This document shows, in pieces, positions 40,403 to 49,365 of a stretch of DNA of 64,000 nt (position 1 is its first letter; each line of letters starts with the position of its first letter). The stretch spans positions 1 through 64,000 of IMG/VR virus record IMGVR_UViG_3300050821_013910; one strand, 5' to 3'. The position numbers and the translations under genes are program-made. Under the pieces are notes generated by a model that saw only the letters and a program-made list of their open reading frames with translations, had not been told where the DNA came from and did not search any database. Source of the stretch: a virus.

Positions 40403-43400
40403 ATGCGCAGACTGGCAATCTCGACAATCCCGTTCGTCCTGCTGGGCGCAGTCCTATCCCTCGCCCTCGCCCTCTCTGCCCCGGCCCAAATCCCCAAAGG
40501 CTTCGTCCAGACTACCGGGACCATCACCGCGCTGGCCAACGGGAAGTACCAGGCCTCCTGGACCAACCTCTCGTCCTCCTCCCAGCTCCCCCTCCTCGGC
40601 GGCGTCTCGACCTTCCAACAAACCGTCAGCGGGTCCCTCGACGGGAACGGCTTCTTCTCTGTTCTCCTTGCCGACACCTCCCAGGTCACCCCCTCCCCCT
40701 CGACTTGGACCTTCAGCTTCACCTACAACTGCCCTCCGACCAACACCGGATTCACGGTCCAGGTGGCGGTGGTCGGCGGCGGGGGGACCGAGGACATATC
40801 CAGTCAGGTCATCGCGGCCCTGCCTTCCAATCCCTGTAGCGGCGGAAGCGGAGGTCAGGGGACGGTCAACCCCGGTCAGCTCGCCTTGGCACAGTACCCT
40901 AAAACCTCCCAAACGGTAGTCAGCCCAGCCAACTTCACCTACGACGCGGCGACCGGAAACAACCTGACCATCCCGGCCAACACATACCTGGCCTCGTCGG
41001 TCGGCGGCGCTCAGCCCCTGCTCGACATCCGCCACCCTTCGTTCTCTGGGGGGGCGGTGTGCGACAACTCCACCGACATCGGGCCGGCACTGCAAGCGGC
41101 CATCACCGCTTTACCATCAACCGGTGGGGAGATCCTTATTCCCGGATCACCCACGCCCTGCTACTGGAACCCGGGAACTAGTCCTCTATCGGGTTTGACG
41201 AGCAAGACGGGCGCGGTAACGTTCTATGTGCAGGGGCAATTACACACCGAGACCACGATCGAAATTCCCAACACCAGCAACAAGGTGAACTTTATCGGTC
41301 GCTCGGGAGCGGCGGGGCAATCCTTCCAGGGGCCAGGACAAGCGGCGGTCATTGTGGTTCGCCCCAAGAGCAAGAACGGATACTACTCGGGAACTCTCGG
41401 AACGGCTGTCAGCACCACGCCGGGAGTCGGTTCGGTTGTGACCTTCACCCCGCCGGGCGGCATCGTCGGTCTCTACGCCAACACGACTATCACCGTTGGG
41501 GAAACCATCTCCTGCTCCTTGGCGTCCGTCTCCAGAGCTTCAGGCAAGGTCACAGCCTCCATCTCCTCGGCTTGCCATATCCCTCCCAACATGCCGGTAA
41601 CGGTGGCGGGCGTGACTGACTCCAGCTTCAATGGCGCTTTCGCCGGTGGAGGGTTCCCGCAGAACTTCGTCGTCACCGCGCAGGACTACTGCGGAGGCAG
41701 CGTGGCGACCTGCAACACCGCCACAACTCTGGTGTGGAACCAGACCGGCGCAACCGCAACATCAAGTGGCGGAACGGTGACGGGATTCAACGAAGATCTG
41801 TTCGAGAACGTGCACATTACCTCCTGCGCCACCACGACCTGCACCGCCACCTTCTACCGCTCCCACGCCTCCACTGCGCAGTGGGCAATTGACGGCATCG
41901 ATATCGATGATGTGGCAGGCGACAGCAAACTGTTTAAGGATTTCCGTGTGGTGGCTGACGGAACCGGCATTTTCGATGAAGCCGACTTCAAGACAACATT
42001 TGAGAACATCGGCATCGGCTCGACGCAGAACTGCAACGGGAATGTGGTCAACTGGCCTTTTGCCGAGGGACTGGGATCGTTCATCACCCTGCGAAACGTC
42101 GGCTTCGACACGGGCTGCAACGCATGGGGAATCAGGATGTATCAGCCCTTCCCCAACTCGGGAGGTGGCAGCGGGCCGATGACGGTTAAGGATTACTCCT
42201 ACGTCATGGGCGGAGTGAAGATGGACTCCGGAGCCGCCGGCCTGGTCCTCGACAACATGACCTGTGAGCAGTGCGGCAGAGGCGTAGTCCAGATCGACCC
42301 CACCAACTACGTGACCGGAATCCAGCAGATCGTTACGCTCAGCAACGAGGTCGGGGTGCAGGACAACGGCAACGGCACAGACGGATGCTCGATCTATCAA
42401 CTTACTCCGGTGCTGACGGGAACACAACTTGCCCGCCCGATCGTCAGCCTCAACTCGCTTGGGTCTAACTTCTGCGTCACCAATCAGTGGTTCACGGGCA
42501 AGTTGAACAATCAAAGCCCCCAGTTCACGTCCAGCTACGACACCACCACCAACCCAGGCATTCGGGGCACATTCAACGATGGGCTGACGACTGACTCCGA
42601 CGACAGAGGGAGAGCGTCGGGAATGGGGCCGTCCGTTATTCCCTACGCCACCCTGAACACCGTTACCAGCCCGGCAAGCTGGCCCACCTCCTCTTGCAGC
42701 GTGGCGACCGGGACGATGGCCCCTGACGGCACGCTGACCGCTGGAACCCTCACCAAGGCTTCTGGCTCAGGTTCAAGCATGGTCCTCTCCTACACCTTCA
42801 CTCCCGCCGTGGGAGACTACTTTATCGCCGGGGTATGGGTCTACGACAGCGCCGACACCAAGTCCGATAACGCCGGAGGCGAAGCGATGCTGGCAGACAA
42901 CGCCGGCAGCTCTCACTACGGTTGGGACGCGGGGTCTCAGGCCAACAGCAACGCCAGCGATTCCCAGCAGACGGATGACTGGTATCACCCTGTTGTCTGG
43001 GTTGCGCATGTGGCAACTTCGGACGGAACCTCCGGACAGCTAGCCAGATTCTTCCTTACCTGCGCCGCCGGATTCACCCAGAATTACTGGCAGCCTTTTG
43101 TCATCTATATCCCCGCCTCGGCCAACGTCCCGTTGCGGGAGATCAATCGCTGGCGTCAGCAGTTGATGCACGGCGCGGTTCCACCGAACTGGAACAATCC
43201 GGGCGTGGCGGTGACGGCTGAACCTCTAGTGGCGAGTTCCCTAAACGTTTTTCCTGGCCGAGGCGGAACCTTTGTCTGCACGGCCGGCGGAACGATCACC
43301 ATCGCCAACACCAACGAGCTAGCGACCTCCGATGTAATCTTCAGTCTGAACACTGCGGGAGGAACAATCACCACGCCCCCGGCAATGAAAACCGTAACCG

Positions 43401-43471
43401 CAGGGACAGGATTCGCCGTGTTGTGCGGAGCGAGCGACACGAGCACCTACAACTACGTCATTTTGAATTGA
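40403..43471 (+). CDS. second tailspike/fibre-like protein with signal peptide, 1022 aa
   Basis: The ATG at 40403 is preceded by GGAAGAGGAGGAGG. Signal peptide RRLAISTIPFVLLGAVLSLA up to SAPAQ. The next 120 residues match the same part of the preceding protein closely (both have FVQTT, ASWTNLS, QLPLLGG, STFQ, LLADT, STWTF, GGGGT, DIS and NPC). The remainder is a beta-helix-like spike with FENVHITSC and KDFRVVADGTG repeats and a distinct C-terminal region. Confidence 0.7.
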   Translation: MRRLAISTIPFVLLGAVLSLALALSAPAQIPKGFVQTTGTITALANGKYQASWTNLSSSSQLPLLGGVSTFQQTVSGSLDGNGFFSVLLADTSQVTPSPSTWTFSFTYNCPPTNTGFTVQVAVVGGGGTEDISSQVIAALPSNPCSGGSGGQGTVNPGQLALAQYPKTSQTVVSPANFTYDAATGNNLTIPANTYLASSVGGAQPLLDIRHPSFSGGAVCDNSTDIGPALQAAITALPSTGGEILIPGSPTPCYWNPGTSPLSGLTSKTGAVTFYVQGQLHTETTIEIPNTSNKVNFIGRSGAAGQSFQGPGQAAVIVVRPKSKNGYYSGTLGTAVSTTPGVGSVVTFTPPGGIVGLYANTTITVGETISCSLASVSRASGKVTASISSACHIPPNMPVTVAGVTDSSFNGAFAGGGFPQNFVVTAQDYCGGSVATCNTATTLVWNQTGATATSSGGTVTGFNEDLFENVHITSCATTTCTATFYRSHASTAQWAIDGIDIDDVAGDSKLFKDFRVVADGTGIFDEADFKTTFENIGIGSTQNCNGNVVNWPFAEGLGSFITLRNVGFDTGCNAWGIRMYQPFPNSGGGSGPMTVKDYSYVMGGVKMDSGAAGLVLDNMTCEQCGRGVVQIDPTNYVTGIQQIVTLSNEVGVQDNGNGTDGCSIYQLTPVLTGTQLARPIVSLNSLGSNFCVTNQWFTGKLNNQSPQFTSSYDTTTNPGIRGTFNDGLTTDSDDRGRASGMGPSVIPYATLNTVTSPASWPTSSCSVATGTMAPDGTLTAGTLTKASGSGSSMVLSYTFTPAVGDYFIAGVWVYDSADTKSDNAGGEAMLADNAGSSHYGWDAGSQANSNASDSQQTDDWYHPVVWVAHVATSDGTSGQLARFFLTCAAGFTQNYWQPFVIYIPASANVPLREINRWRQQLMHGAVPPNWNNPGVAVTAEPLVASSLNVFPGRGGTFVCTAGGTITIANTNELATSDVIFSLNTAGGTITTPPAMKTVTAGTGFAVLCGASDTSTYNYVILN

Positions 43472-43479
43472 GGACATCC

Positions 43480-44814
43480 ATGCGCAAGAGTTTATTCGTG
43501 CTAACGCCGCTGGCCACCCTGGTCACCCTGGCCACTGTCGCGGCTTATCCTCAGGCCCTCACCTACACCCCTCCCCAGATCAGCGCCTACAAATGGACTG
43601 GCAGCGCGTGGACGGCGGCGACCTCGACGGCGACTTCAGGCGCGATCACCTTTACTCCCCCTCCGGCGGCGCTCTACTGTTTCAATTCCAGCCTCGGAGC
43701 CTCGGGGCAGTGGGTGCCGGCGGACTCGTCCTGTTTCGGCGGTGGTGGGGGATCGGGGACGGTTACCAGCGTGGCCTTGGTGGGCAGCGGGACTCTTTTC
43801 AGCGCCACTCCCGGGACCGCCGTCACAACCTCCGGCACCCTCAATGTCGATTCCCAACTCCAGACGCAGAGCGCCAACTGCATCGTCTCCGGGCCTACTA
43901 CAGGCTCTGCTGCAACACCGACCTGCCGCGCGCTGGTCAACGCCGACTTCCCCGGCACTCTTGCGCCGACAATCAGCGCGGCCAATTTGACCGGCTTCCC
44001 AACGTTTAACCAAAACACTACAGGCAGCGCCGGCAGCGTGACCAACGCCCTGACGCTCAACAACAGCAACTCCGGAGCGGCTTCGGGCACAACCTACAAC
44101 GGAAGCGGGGCGGTGACGCTTTCGGCCAACACTCTAGGCGCAGGGTCGCTGACGAATGCTAACTCATGGTCGGCCGCACAGACCATCACCGTAGCTGGTG
44201 CTGCTTCGACACCCAATATTTTCGACACCGGCTCAGTGTTCACAGGCGGATCGACAACCACAACTGCTCCGCACTGGCTAATTCAGCCAGCCTCAGTAAC
44301 GGGAGGAGCGATCTGGAGCACATCAGGAACCGGGTTGGGAATGAACTTTGCGTCGGGGTTTGTCGGCAATACGATCGACATCCATGTAAACAACGGCGGC
44401 TCGACATTCAAAGCCGACGGAAGCGGTAACCTGACCGTTACGGGCGGATTGAACGGAGCCAGTGTCACAGCAACCGGAACGCTCAAAGGAGCGAAGCTTG
44501 CCAGCTCCACAAATTGCGCAAGCGGGGCCTCTCCTGCGGTCTGCGGATCGGCCATGTCGGGATCGGCTGCGATGCCAACCGGAACGAATCCAACTCTGGT
44601 TGTTAATACCACAGCCGTCTCCGCCGCCAGTGAGATTCTAATCACCGTAGACGATTCAGTCACGATCGGCGGGACAACATGTAATAGTACCCTGGCTACT
44701 CTCGTAGGAGGGATGGCCGTAACAGCGCGCACGGCAGCCACCAGTTTTACAGTGAGCTACAACGGAACCATTGCCGTCAATCCTGTTTGTTTTAGTTACC
44801 AGATAATCAATTAG
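43480..44814 (+). CDS. fibre-like protein with signal peptide, 444 aa
   Basis: The ATG at 43480 lies behind GAGGACATCC; in-frame upstream sequence belongs to the preceding gene. Signal peptide RKSLFVLTPLATLVTLATVA, then a Ser/Thr/Gly/Asn-rich repetitive beta region (TGSAGSVTNALTLNNSNSGA) like the shaft of phage fibres. Ends with a short folded tip. Confidence 0.65.
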   Translation: MRKSLFVLTPLATLVTLATVAAYPQALTYTPPQISAYKWTGSAWTAATSTATSGAITFTPPPAALYCFNSSLGASGQWVPADSSCFGGGGGSGTVTSVALVGSGTLFSATPGTAVTTSGTLNVDSQLQTQSANCIVSGPTTGSAATPTCRALVNADFPGTLAPTISAANLTGFPTFNQNTTGSAGSVTNALTLNNSNSGAASGTTYNGSGAVTLSANTLGAGSLTNANSWSAAQTITVAGAASTPNIFDTGSVFTGGSTTTTAPHWLIQPASVTGGAIWSTSGTGLGMNFASGFVGNTIDIHVNNGGSTFKADGSGNLTVTGGLNGASVTATGTLKGAKLASSTNCASGASPAVCGSAMSGSAAMPTGTNPTLVVNTTAVSAASEILITVDDSVTIGGTTCNSTLATLVGGMAVTARTAATSFTVSYNGTIAVNPVCFSYQIIN

Positions 44815-44981
44815 CCGTACGGAGGACAATGACCAACGGCGTTCACTGAAGGACGACAGTATTAGCGGTGCTCTCTCTCTCTCTTCGATGGTTCTGACCC
44901 TCGCCCCCGTGGGAGCACAGAAATCACCGTCCGACCATAATCGCACTACACGGTCCACGAGGAGACTAGGAGACTGGGTGA

Positions 44982-45110
44982 ATGTCCTACAAACCTCCCA
45001 ACCCGCCAAGCCGCCGACCCGCCAAGCCGCGGCGCTTCCGCTGGACCTTCTGGGCCGGCCTCGCGGTGCTGGCGGCGTGGCTGTACTTGCTGTGGTGGTT
45101 GCTGAAGTAA
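44982..45110 (+). CDS. small membrane protein, 42 aa
   Basis: GAGGAGACTAGGAG precedes the ATG at 44982. A basic, Pro-rich N-terminus and one membrane segment (WTFWAGLAVLAAWLYLLWWL). Holin-like or spanin-like by place, but not diagnosable. The gap 44815-44981 before it holds a (CT)7 run at 44871-44884 and no gene I can support. Confidence 0.5.
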   Translation: MSYKPPNPPSRRPAKPRRFRWTFWAGLAVLAAWLYLLWWLLK

Positions 45111-45178
45111 TACAAACTAAAGTGGTAGCGGCGAGTGTGTCCAATGTCACATATCCCTAGAGTCAAAGGAGGCCGATA

Positions 45179-45478
45179 ATGGATCGAGACAAGCCAACTC
45201 CCAACGCTGACGAGCTTAGTCCTATGGATAAAATGCAGTATTTTCACGACGCGAACCAGCGCCGTTTAGAAGCCTTGGAAGGGAACATGATGAAGGTGGT
45301 TGAGGGACTGGCGACGGTCGCCTCGAACACTTCCTGCATTCCCGCGCTCGTGAGCCGGATCGACTCGCTCGAATCTGACCGGGACAAGGCCAAGGGCAGG
45401 AGCGACCTGCTGCTGTGGCTGTGCACGATCAACGGCGGGGGGCTTGGGGCGTGGGTGCTGGCGCACTGGAAGTGGTAG
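45179..45478 (+). CDS. membrane-anchored small protein (XhlA/holin-like?), 99 aa
   Basis: AAAGGAGG precedes the ATG. A coiled-coil N-terminal part (ANQRRLEALEGNMMKVVEGL, ALVSRIDSLESDRDKAK) and a C-terminal membrane segment (LLLWLCTINGGGLGAWVLAH) follow the layout of haemolysin XhlA-type lysis proteins. Function inferred only. Confidence 0.55.
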   Translation: MDRDKPTPNADELSPMDKMQYFHDANQRRLEALEGNMMKVVEGLATVASNTSCIPALVSRIDSLESDRDKAKGRSDLLLWLCTINGGGLGAWVLAHWKW

Positions 45479-45537
45479 GTCAAGTGTCAAGCAGTATCAG
45501 GTAGTTAGGTAGATCAAATAGAAAGCTGGGCCAATAT

Positions 45538-46095
45538 ATGAGAAAGCTTCCCCTGTTCCTTCTTGTCGCTGTTATGGACGCTCTCTGCCTCCACGCGCAA
45601 ACCTCTTACACGGTTCTCGGAGGAACGAACTGCGGGCCAGCCACGACAACCGTGTCGTGCGTAATTCTGATTCCACCCGCGAACGCTCTGGGAATCTATC
45701 CGAATATTCAAGTGTCATTCAACCCGCTCACCGGATTAGGGACGATCGAATTCGAGACATTTCAGTTGGTAGAGAACTCACCCAATGGTCCCAATCTTGG
45801 AGCGGGCACAATAAGTCTAGCAGCGCCTGTATTCCAGACCGTCACCTCGAATGGACAGACTAGCTACCAGATCACCGATCTTACAATCTATGGATATGGC
45901 TCCTATGTGCCCGCATCGGGCATCGCTCCTTGCCCTGGGCCAGATGCGCATGGGCAGCTTGACCCTTCTCGATGCTGGGTGATCAAGCCAGCGACCCTGC
46001 ATTTTTTGTATAGATCGGTATTTCATCAAGGCGGGACGTATACGTGGGAGCGTTCATTCAGGGCTGGGGAACTTACGTTTTCAGAGATTGAGTAG
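45538..46095 (+). CDS. exported protein of unknown function, 185 aa
   Basis: Signal peptide RKLPLFLLVAVMDALCLHAQ with likely cleavage after HAQ. The mature part is beta-rich with four Cys, possibly disulfide-bonded (GGTNCGPATTTVSCV, APCPGPDAHG, SRCW). No family recognised. Less GC-rich than its neighbours. Confidence 0.6.
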   Translation: MRKLPLFLLVAVMDALCLHAQTSYTVLGGTNCGPATTTVSCVILIPPANALGIYPNIQVSFNPLTGLGTIEFETFQLVENSPNGPNLGAGTISLAAPVFQTVTSNGQTSYQITDLTIYGYGSYVPASGIAPCPGPDAHGQLDPSRCWVIKPATLHFLYRSVFHQGGTYTWERSFRAGELTFSEIE

Positions 46096-46115
46096 GTAAA
46101 CTCAGAGGACAGAGC

Positions 46116-46232
46116 ATGGGATATACGTTGGAAGTGTGGATGTACATCTTTCTGTTTCCGGCATTCTGGCCCGTATATGCAGTTGCTGGTAGGTGGATTT
46201 GCACCCGCTGGCGAGGGCGGCGGGGGCCATAA
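46116..46232 (+). CDS. small membrane protein, 38 aa
   Basis: GAGGACAGAGC precedes the ATG. One membrane segment (VWMYIFLFPAFWPVYAVAG) and a basic tail (RWRGRRGP). May belong to the lysis group. Confidence 0.4.
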   Translation: MGYTLEVWMYIFLFPAFWPVYAVAGRWICTRWRGRRGP

Positions 46233-46255
46233 CGATCAACTGAAAGGAGTAGGCC

Positions 46256-46417
46256 ATGTCGAAGGACAACCCACCAATTCAACCGGACCCGAATAACCCG
46301 TCGCCGCTGCCGCAGAAGCCTCCGCCGCAGCCAGCAGTTGAGGAGCCCGCGCAGCCCCCCCAGCCCGACCCCGAGCCCGATCCTACTGAGGACGACGCCG
46401 ATAGCCAGCCAGCCTGA
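46256..46417 (+). CDS. Pro/Glu-rich small protein, 53 aa
   Basis: AAAGGAG lies 9 bases before the ATG. Almost entirely Pro, Gln, Asp and Glu (PAQPPQPDPEPDPTEDDADS); disordered and acidic. No function suggested. Confidence 0.4.
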   Translation: MSKDNPPIQPDPNNPSPLPQKPPPQPAVEEPAQPPQPDPEPDPTEDDADSQPA

Positions 46418-46511
46418 TCTAGGAGTATCCTGTTGTCAGCAATCCTAGTTGTACCTTGCTGTAGCTGCCGTGCCTGCAACACTTTCTCCCGATCCGCAAA
46501 AGGAGTCCTGT

Positions 46512-46733
46512 GTGCTCTATTGGCGCGAGGTCGAAGTCGGGGGAAGGGTCGAGCAGCGGGCCGCGGTCGAGTGCGGCGACGGCGTGACCTACGAGGGCAG
46601 GAAGGCCGCGGTCCAGATGCTGCTGAGCCGGGAGGACCTGCAGTGGCTCCGGCAGAACGCGCTGATGACCATGGACGATGGCGCCGGTGCCGGTGGGATG
46701 CTGACCGGCAGGCGCAATCGGGGTCCCCAGTGA
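46512..46733 (+). CDS. hypothetical protein, 73 aa
   Basis: The GTG at 46512 has AAAAGGAG upstream; the frame is open from TTG 46449, which has none. Folded-looking (YWREVEVGGRVEQRAAVECG, then VQMLLSREDLQWLRQNALMT). The stop overlaps the next GTG. Confidence 0.5.
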   Translation: MLYWREVEVGGRVEQRAAVECGDGVTYEGRKAAVQMLLSREDLQWLRQNALMTMDDGAGAGGMLTGRRNRGPQ

Positions 46734-46960
46734 CGGCCACCATCTACGCGATCTACTGGTCGGCCATCGCCTCGCTGCTGATCGCCTTCTTCACCCTCTG
46801 GACGGGCAGCCAGGAACCCTACGAAAGGGACCGGAAGTACGCGCGGCAGTGGAGCTTGGGATGGCTGTTGGTGTTCTGCCTGCTGCTGGCTGCAGGGGGA
46901 GCGGTGCTGATTTTCGACCCGGGGGACGCGGCGAGAATGGGAAGCGTTCACTCGCACTAA
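46730..46960 (+). CDS. two-helix membrane protein, holin candidate, 76 aa
   Basis: GTGA overlap with the preceding gene. Two membrane segments (IYAIYWSAIASLLIAFFTLW and LGWLLVFCLLLAAGGAVLIF) separated by a charged loop, a class II holin layout. No sequence family recognised. Confidence 0.55.
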   Translation: MTATIYAIYWSAIASLLIAFFTLWTGSQEPYERDRKYARQWSLGWLLVFCLLLAAGGAVLIFDPGDAARMGSVHSH

Positions 46961-46972
46961 AGGAGAAAGAGA

Positions 46973-47209
46973 ATGGCCAATTGGAAGACAACCGTAGCTG
47001 GAATCCTATCTGCGCTGATCGGCACAGCCGGCCCGCTCACCGCCTACCTTGCGACCCAGATGAGCCCCACCGCGACCAAGATCAGCGGGGGCGTTACCCT
47101 CGCCGCCGCCATCGCCCGGGTATGGGTGGGGATGCTGGAGAATGATGCCCCGCCTAACCCACCGGCCGCGCCGCCCGCCGATCCTCAACCTGTCGTACCG
47201 AAACCGTAA
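46973..47209 (+). CDS. small membrane protein, holin-like, 78 aa
   Basis: AAAGGAGAAAGAGA precedes the ATG. Two weakly hydrophobic segments (TVAGILSALIGTAGPLTAYL and GGVTLAAAIARVWVGML) and a Pro-rich acidic-free tail. Another candidate for the phage holin. Confidence 0.55.
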   Translation: MANWKTTVAGILSALIGTAGPLTAYLATQMSPTATKISGGVTLAAAIARVWVGMLENDAPPNPPAAPPADPQPVVPKP

Positions 47210-47220
47210 GGAGAACTGAA

Positions 47221-47748
47221 ATGTGTCAGAACGCAGCTAAAACTGCCGCCTCCCTCCTAACCGCCATCGAACCCACCCTCAAGAGCCTCCTCGCCGCCAC
47301 CGGGCAACTCACGACCGACGCAGGCAAGTCGGCCATTGCTGCCTACGACGCCGCGCTGGCCGCCCTCGAAACCTGGCAACCAGGCACCGTGGCCGATACC
47401 GTCCTCCAAGTCGTCGCGGCCTTCCAGGCAGCCTTCCAGACCGTCGCTGGCCTGATCCCCCCACCCTACGGCACCCTGGTCAACATCATCCTCGCCGGGA
47501 TCGAAGCCGTGCTGGGGGTGATCAAGGCGAACAGTCCCGCGCCGGCCGCGCCAGCCGGGACCTCCGCCCACGCCGAGACCCAGGCAATGTTCCAGGCGCA
47601 TGTGGTAGCCGAAACCTCGGAGCGCGTCCAGGCCCTCGTGCCCCACTTCAAGCGCTCCATCTGGCACTCCCCGCAATACCAGTACACCAAGACTTGGAAC
47701 GATGCGGTCACGGCGGCAGGGCTGCCCCAGACCATGCACGTCGCTTGA
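47221..47748 (+). CDS. hypothetical protein, 175 aa
   Basis: AAGGAGAACTGAA precedes the ATG. Ala-rich amphipathic helices with a moderately hydrophobic centre (VNIILAGIEAVLGVIKANS). Last gene before a terminator; it may belong to the lysis module, but no enzyme motif is visible. Confidence 0.55.
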   Translation: MCQNAAKTAASLLTAIEPTLKSLLAATGQLTTDAGKSAIAAYDAALAALETWQPGTVADTVLQVVAAFQAAFQTVAGLIPPPYGTLVNIILAGIEAVLGVIKANSPAPAAPAGTSAHAETQAMFQAHVVAETSERVQALVPHFKRSIWHSPQYQYTKTWNDAVTAAGLPQTMHVA

Positions 47749-47764
47749 GACGTTGTTGCGACTT

Positions 47765-47803
47765 GAGGGCGGGGGTTCTCAGCGGCATCCGCCCTCTCTT
47801 TTT
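47765..47803 (+). terminator. rho-independent terminator ending the late genes
   Basis: GAGGGCGG (47765-47772) pairs with CCGCCCTC (47789-47796) and is followed by TCTTTTT. Confidence 0.85.
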
Positions 47804-47840
47804 GATCCAATGGACCTTAACCTTCCCCCGCTCCCCCGCG

Positions 47841-48056
47841 ATGAACCTCCCCCCACTCGATCCCGAATCCCTCCGCCAGCTTAAGGCATGGCGCCGCACC
47901 CACACTGGCTGCCGAGTCAAGGTCTTCTACGTGCGGTTCCGAAAGCACAAGGAGGATGAGCGGTGCGGGTTATGCCGGCTGGTTGATCGTATATTCTGGC
48001 AGATTGCACACGCAGACAAAGAAAGCCCGCCAGCCGAAGCCGACGGGCAGGCTTAG
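47841..48056 (+). CDS. possible small zinc-binding protein, 71 aa
   Basis: Reasonable basic protein with CGLC (about 44-47) but no ribosome site before the ATG, and it lies after a terminator. The same frame is open upstream only as a shadow. Moderate doubt. Confidence 0.35.
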   Translation: MNLPPLDPESLRQLKAWRRTHTGCRVKVFYVRFRKHKEDERCGLCRLVDRIFWQIAHADKESPPAEADGQA

Positions 48057-48167
48057 TTTAGGGAATTTACGTTCTGGATGGTTGGATGCCAAAACGGTCC
48101 AAGAAGCCCGAGAAGGCGCCGCCCAATAAGGCACCGCCCAAGACGCCCAAGAAGCGGTTGAACCCAA

Positions 48168-48225
48168 CCCCTTTGCAAGGGGGAGCTGACAGGCCACGCG
48201 AGTTCGAATCTCGCCGCTGCCTCCA
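48168..48225 (+). other. tRNA 3'-end fragment (possible att core or decayed tRNA)
   Basis: A perfect T-arm GCGAG-TTCGAAT-CTCGC (48198-48214) is followed by CGCTGCC, T and CCA (48215-48225), exactly a tRNA 3' end. CCCC-TTTGCAA-GGGG at 48168-48182 looks like an anticodon arm. The needed 5' strand GGCAGCG and a D-arm are missing upstream. Integrase attachment sites typically consist of such a 3' fragment. Confidence 0.55.
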
Positions 48226-48396
48226 ACAAAGGAGGTTAGCGATGAGACGCCCACCATAACGCTGTAACTGACCAATAGCGGTCCCTCCCCGGCGGCAACC
48301 GGGGCGGGACCAAAATCCAGAACGCGGGGCTAGCCGCACTCCAGACCCTTTTCAATTGTGCGCTTTCCCTGCCCTCACTTCAAGGGGAAAGACGCC

Positions 48397-49365
48397 ATGA
48401 ATCCTGCACCATACGAGCCTCAGACGCTCACGGATGCGGTCCGCTACTACTCCAACGAACAAACCTGCATTGACCTTCTGGCTTCGCTCCGGTGGCCCGA
48501 TGGACAGGTGATCTGCACTGCTTGTGGCGAGGTCGGAAACACGATCTGGCTTGCCAACCAGAAGCGCTGGAAGTGCCGGGGGTGCAAAAAGCAGTTCTCC
48601 ATTAAGGTCGGGACGATCATGGAAGACTCACCTATCGGCCTCGACAAATGGATGGTCGCATTCTGGATGCTAGCCAATTGTCGCAATGGGGTATCGTCTT
48701 ACGAAATCATGCGGGCGATTGGCGTCACTCAGAAATCCACATGGCACATGCTGCACCGGATTCGACTGGCCATGACAGACCTCGCCACAGGAAAGCTCGG
48801 GGCAGCGACTCCGATTGAGATTGACGAAACCTTCGTCGGCGGGAAAGTAAAAAACATGCACAAATCGCGCCGTGTAAAGAGTCTGGATTATCACGCTGGG
48901 AAGGGTAAAGCGATTGTCATGGGAATGCTGGAAAGAGGCGGTCGAGTCCGCGCTAGAGTCATCGCGGATCGCAAAGTACAAACCATGCGACCGGTACTGG
49001 AAGGCAGCGTTGAACGTGGTGCCCACGTATTCACCGACGAGCACGTGAGCTATCCCTTCCTGGCCAAGGAAAACGACTATGCGCATGAAATCATCAATCA
49101 CATCGAAGGCTACGTCAGGGGGCATATCCACACGAACGGAATTGAGAATTTCTGGTCATGCCTGAAACGCAGTTTGGGCGGAACGTACATCAGCGTGGAG
49201 CCGTTCCATCTAGAGCGTTATGTCGATGAACAAGTATTCCGGTTCAATCTCCACAAGAAAGATCATAGCGACGCAGATAGGTTCAAGGCCGCATTGAAGG
49301 ACATTGTGGGTCGTAGATTAACCTTCGCGGAATTGACGGGGAGGCTGGCCCCAGCGACCTACTAA
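48397..49365 (+). CDS. IS1595-family (ISXO2-like) transposase, 322 aa
   Basis: An N-terminal zinc ribbon, CTAC...CRGC (about 43-65), is followed by KVGTIMEDSPIGLDKWMVAF and the DDE-type catalytic region: TPIEIDETFVGGK, VFTDEHVSYPF and TNGIENFWSCLKR, all hallmarks of the family. The ATG at 48397 sits behind AAGGGGAAAGACGCC; an in-frame GTG at 48358 is possible. The frame is intact. I could not find convincing terminal inverted repeats or a target duplication. Confidence 0.9.
   Translation: MNPAPYEPQTLTDAVRYYSNEQTCIDLLASLRWPDGQVICTACGEVGNTIWLANQKRWKCRGCKKQFSIKVGTIMEDSPIGLDKWMVAFWMLANCRNGVSSYEIMRAIGVTQKSTWHMLHRIRLAMTDLATGKLGAATPIEIDETFVGGKVKNMHKSRRVKSLDYHAGKGKAIVMGMLERGGRVRARVIADRKVQTMRPVLEGSVERGAHVFTDEHVSYPFLAKENDYAHEIINHIEGYVRGHIHTNGIENFWSCLKRSLGGTYISVEPFHLERYVDEQVFRFNLHKKDHSDADRFKAALKDIVGRRLTFAELTGRLAPATY

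Noticed and set aside
46433-46730. Upstream part of the frame containing the two-helix membrane protein
   Set aside because: It runs antiphase through the preceding small gene; the GTG at 46730 with stop overlap explains the gene better.
48130-48225. Complete tRNA gene
   Set aside because: The T-arm and 3' acceptor are perfect, but there is no matching 5' acceptor strand or D-arm, and the variable region would be too long for the anticodon arm type.
48086-48259. 57-residue basic ORF spanning the tRNA fragment
   Set aside because: No ribosome site, and half of it is the tRNA-like sequence itself.
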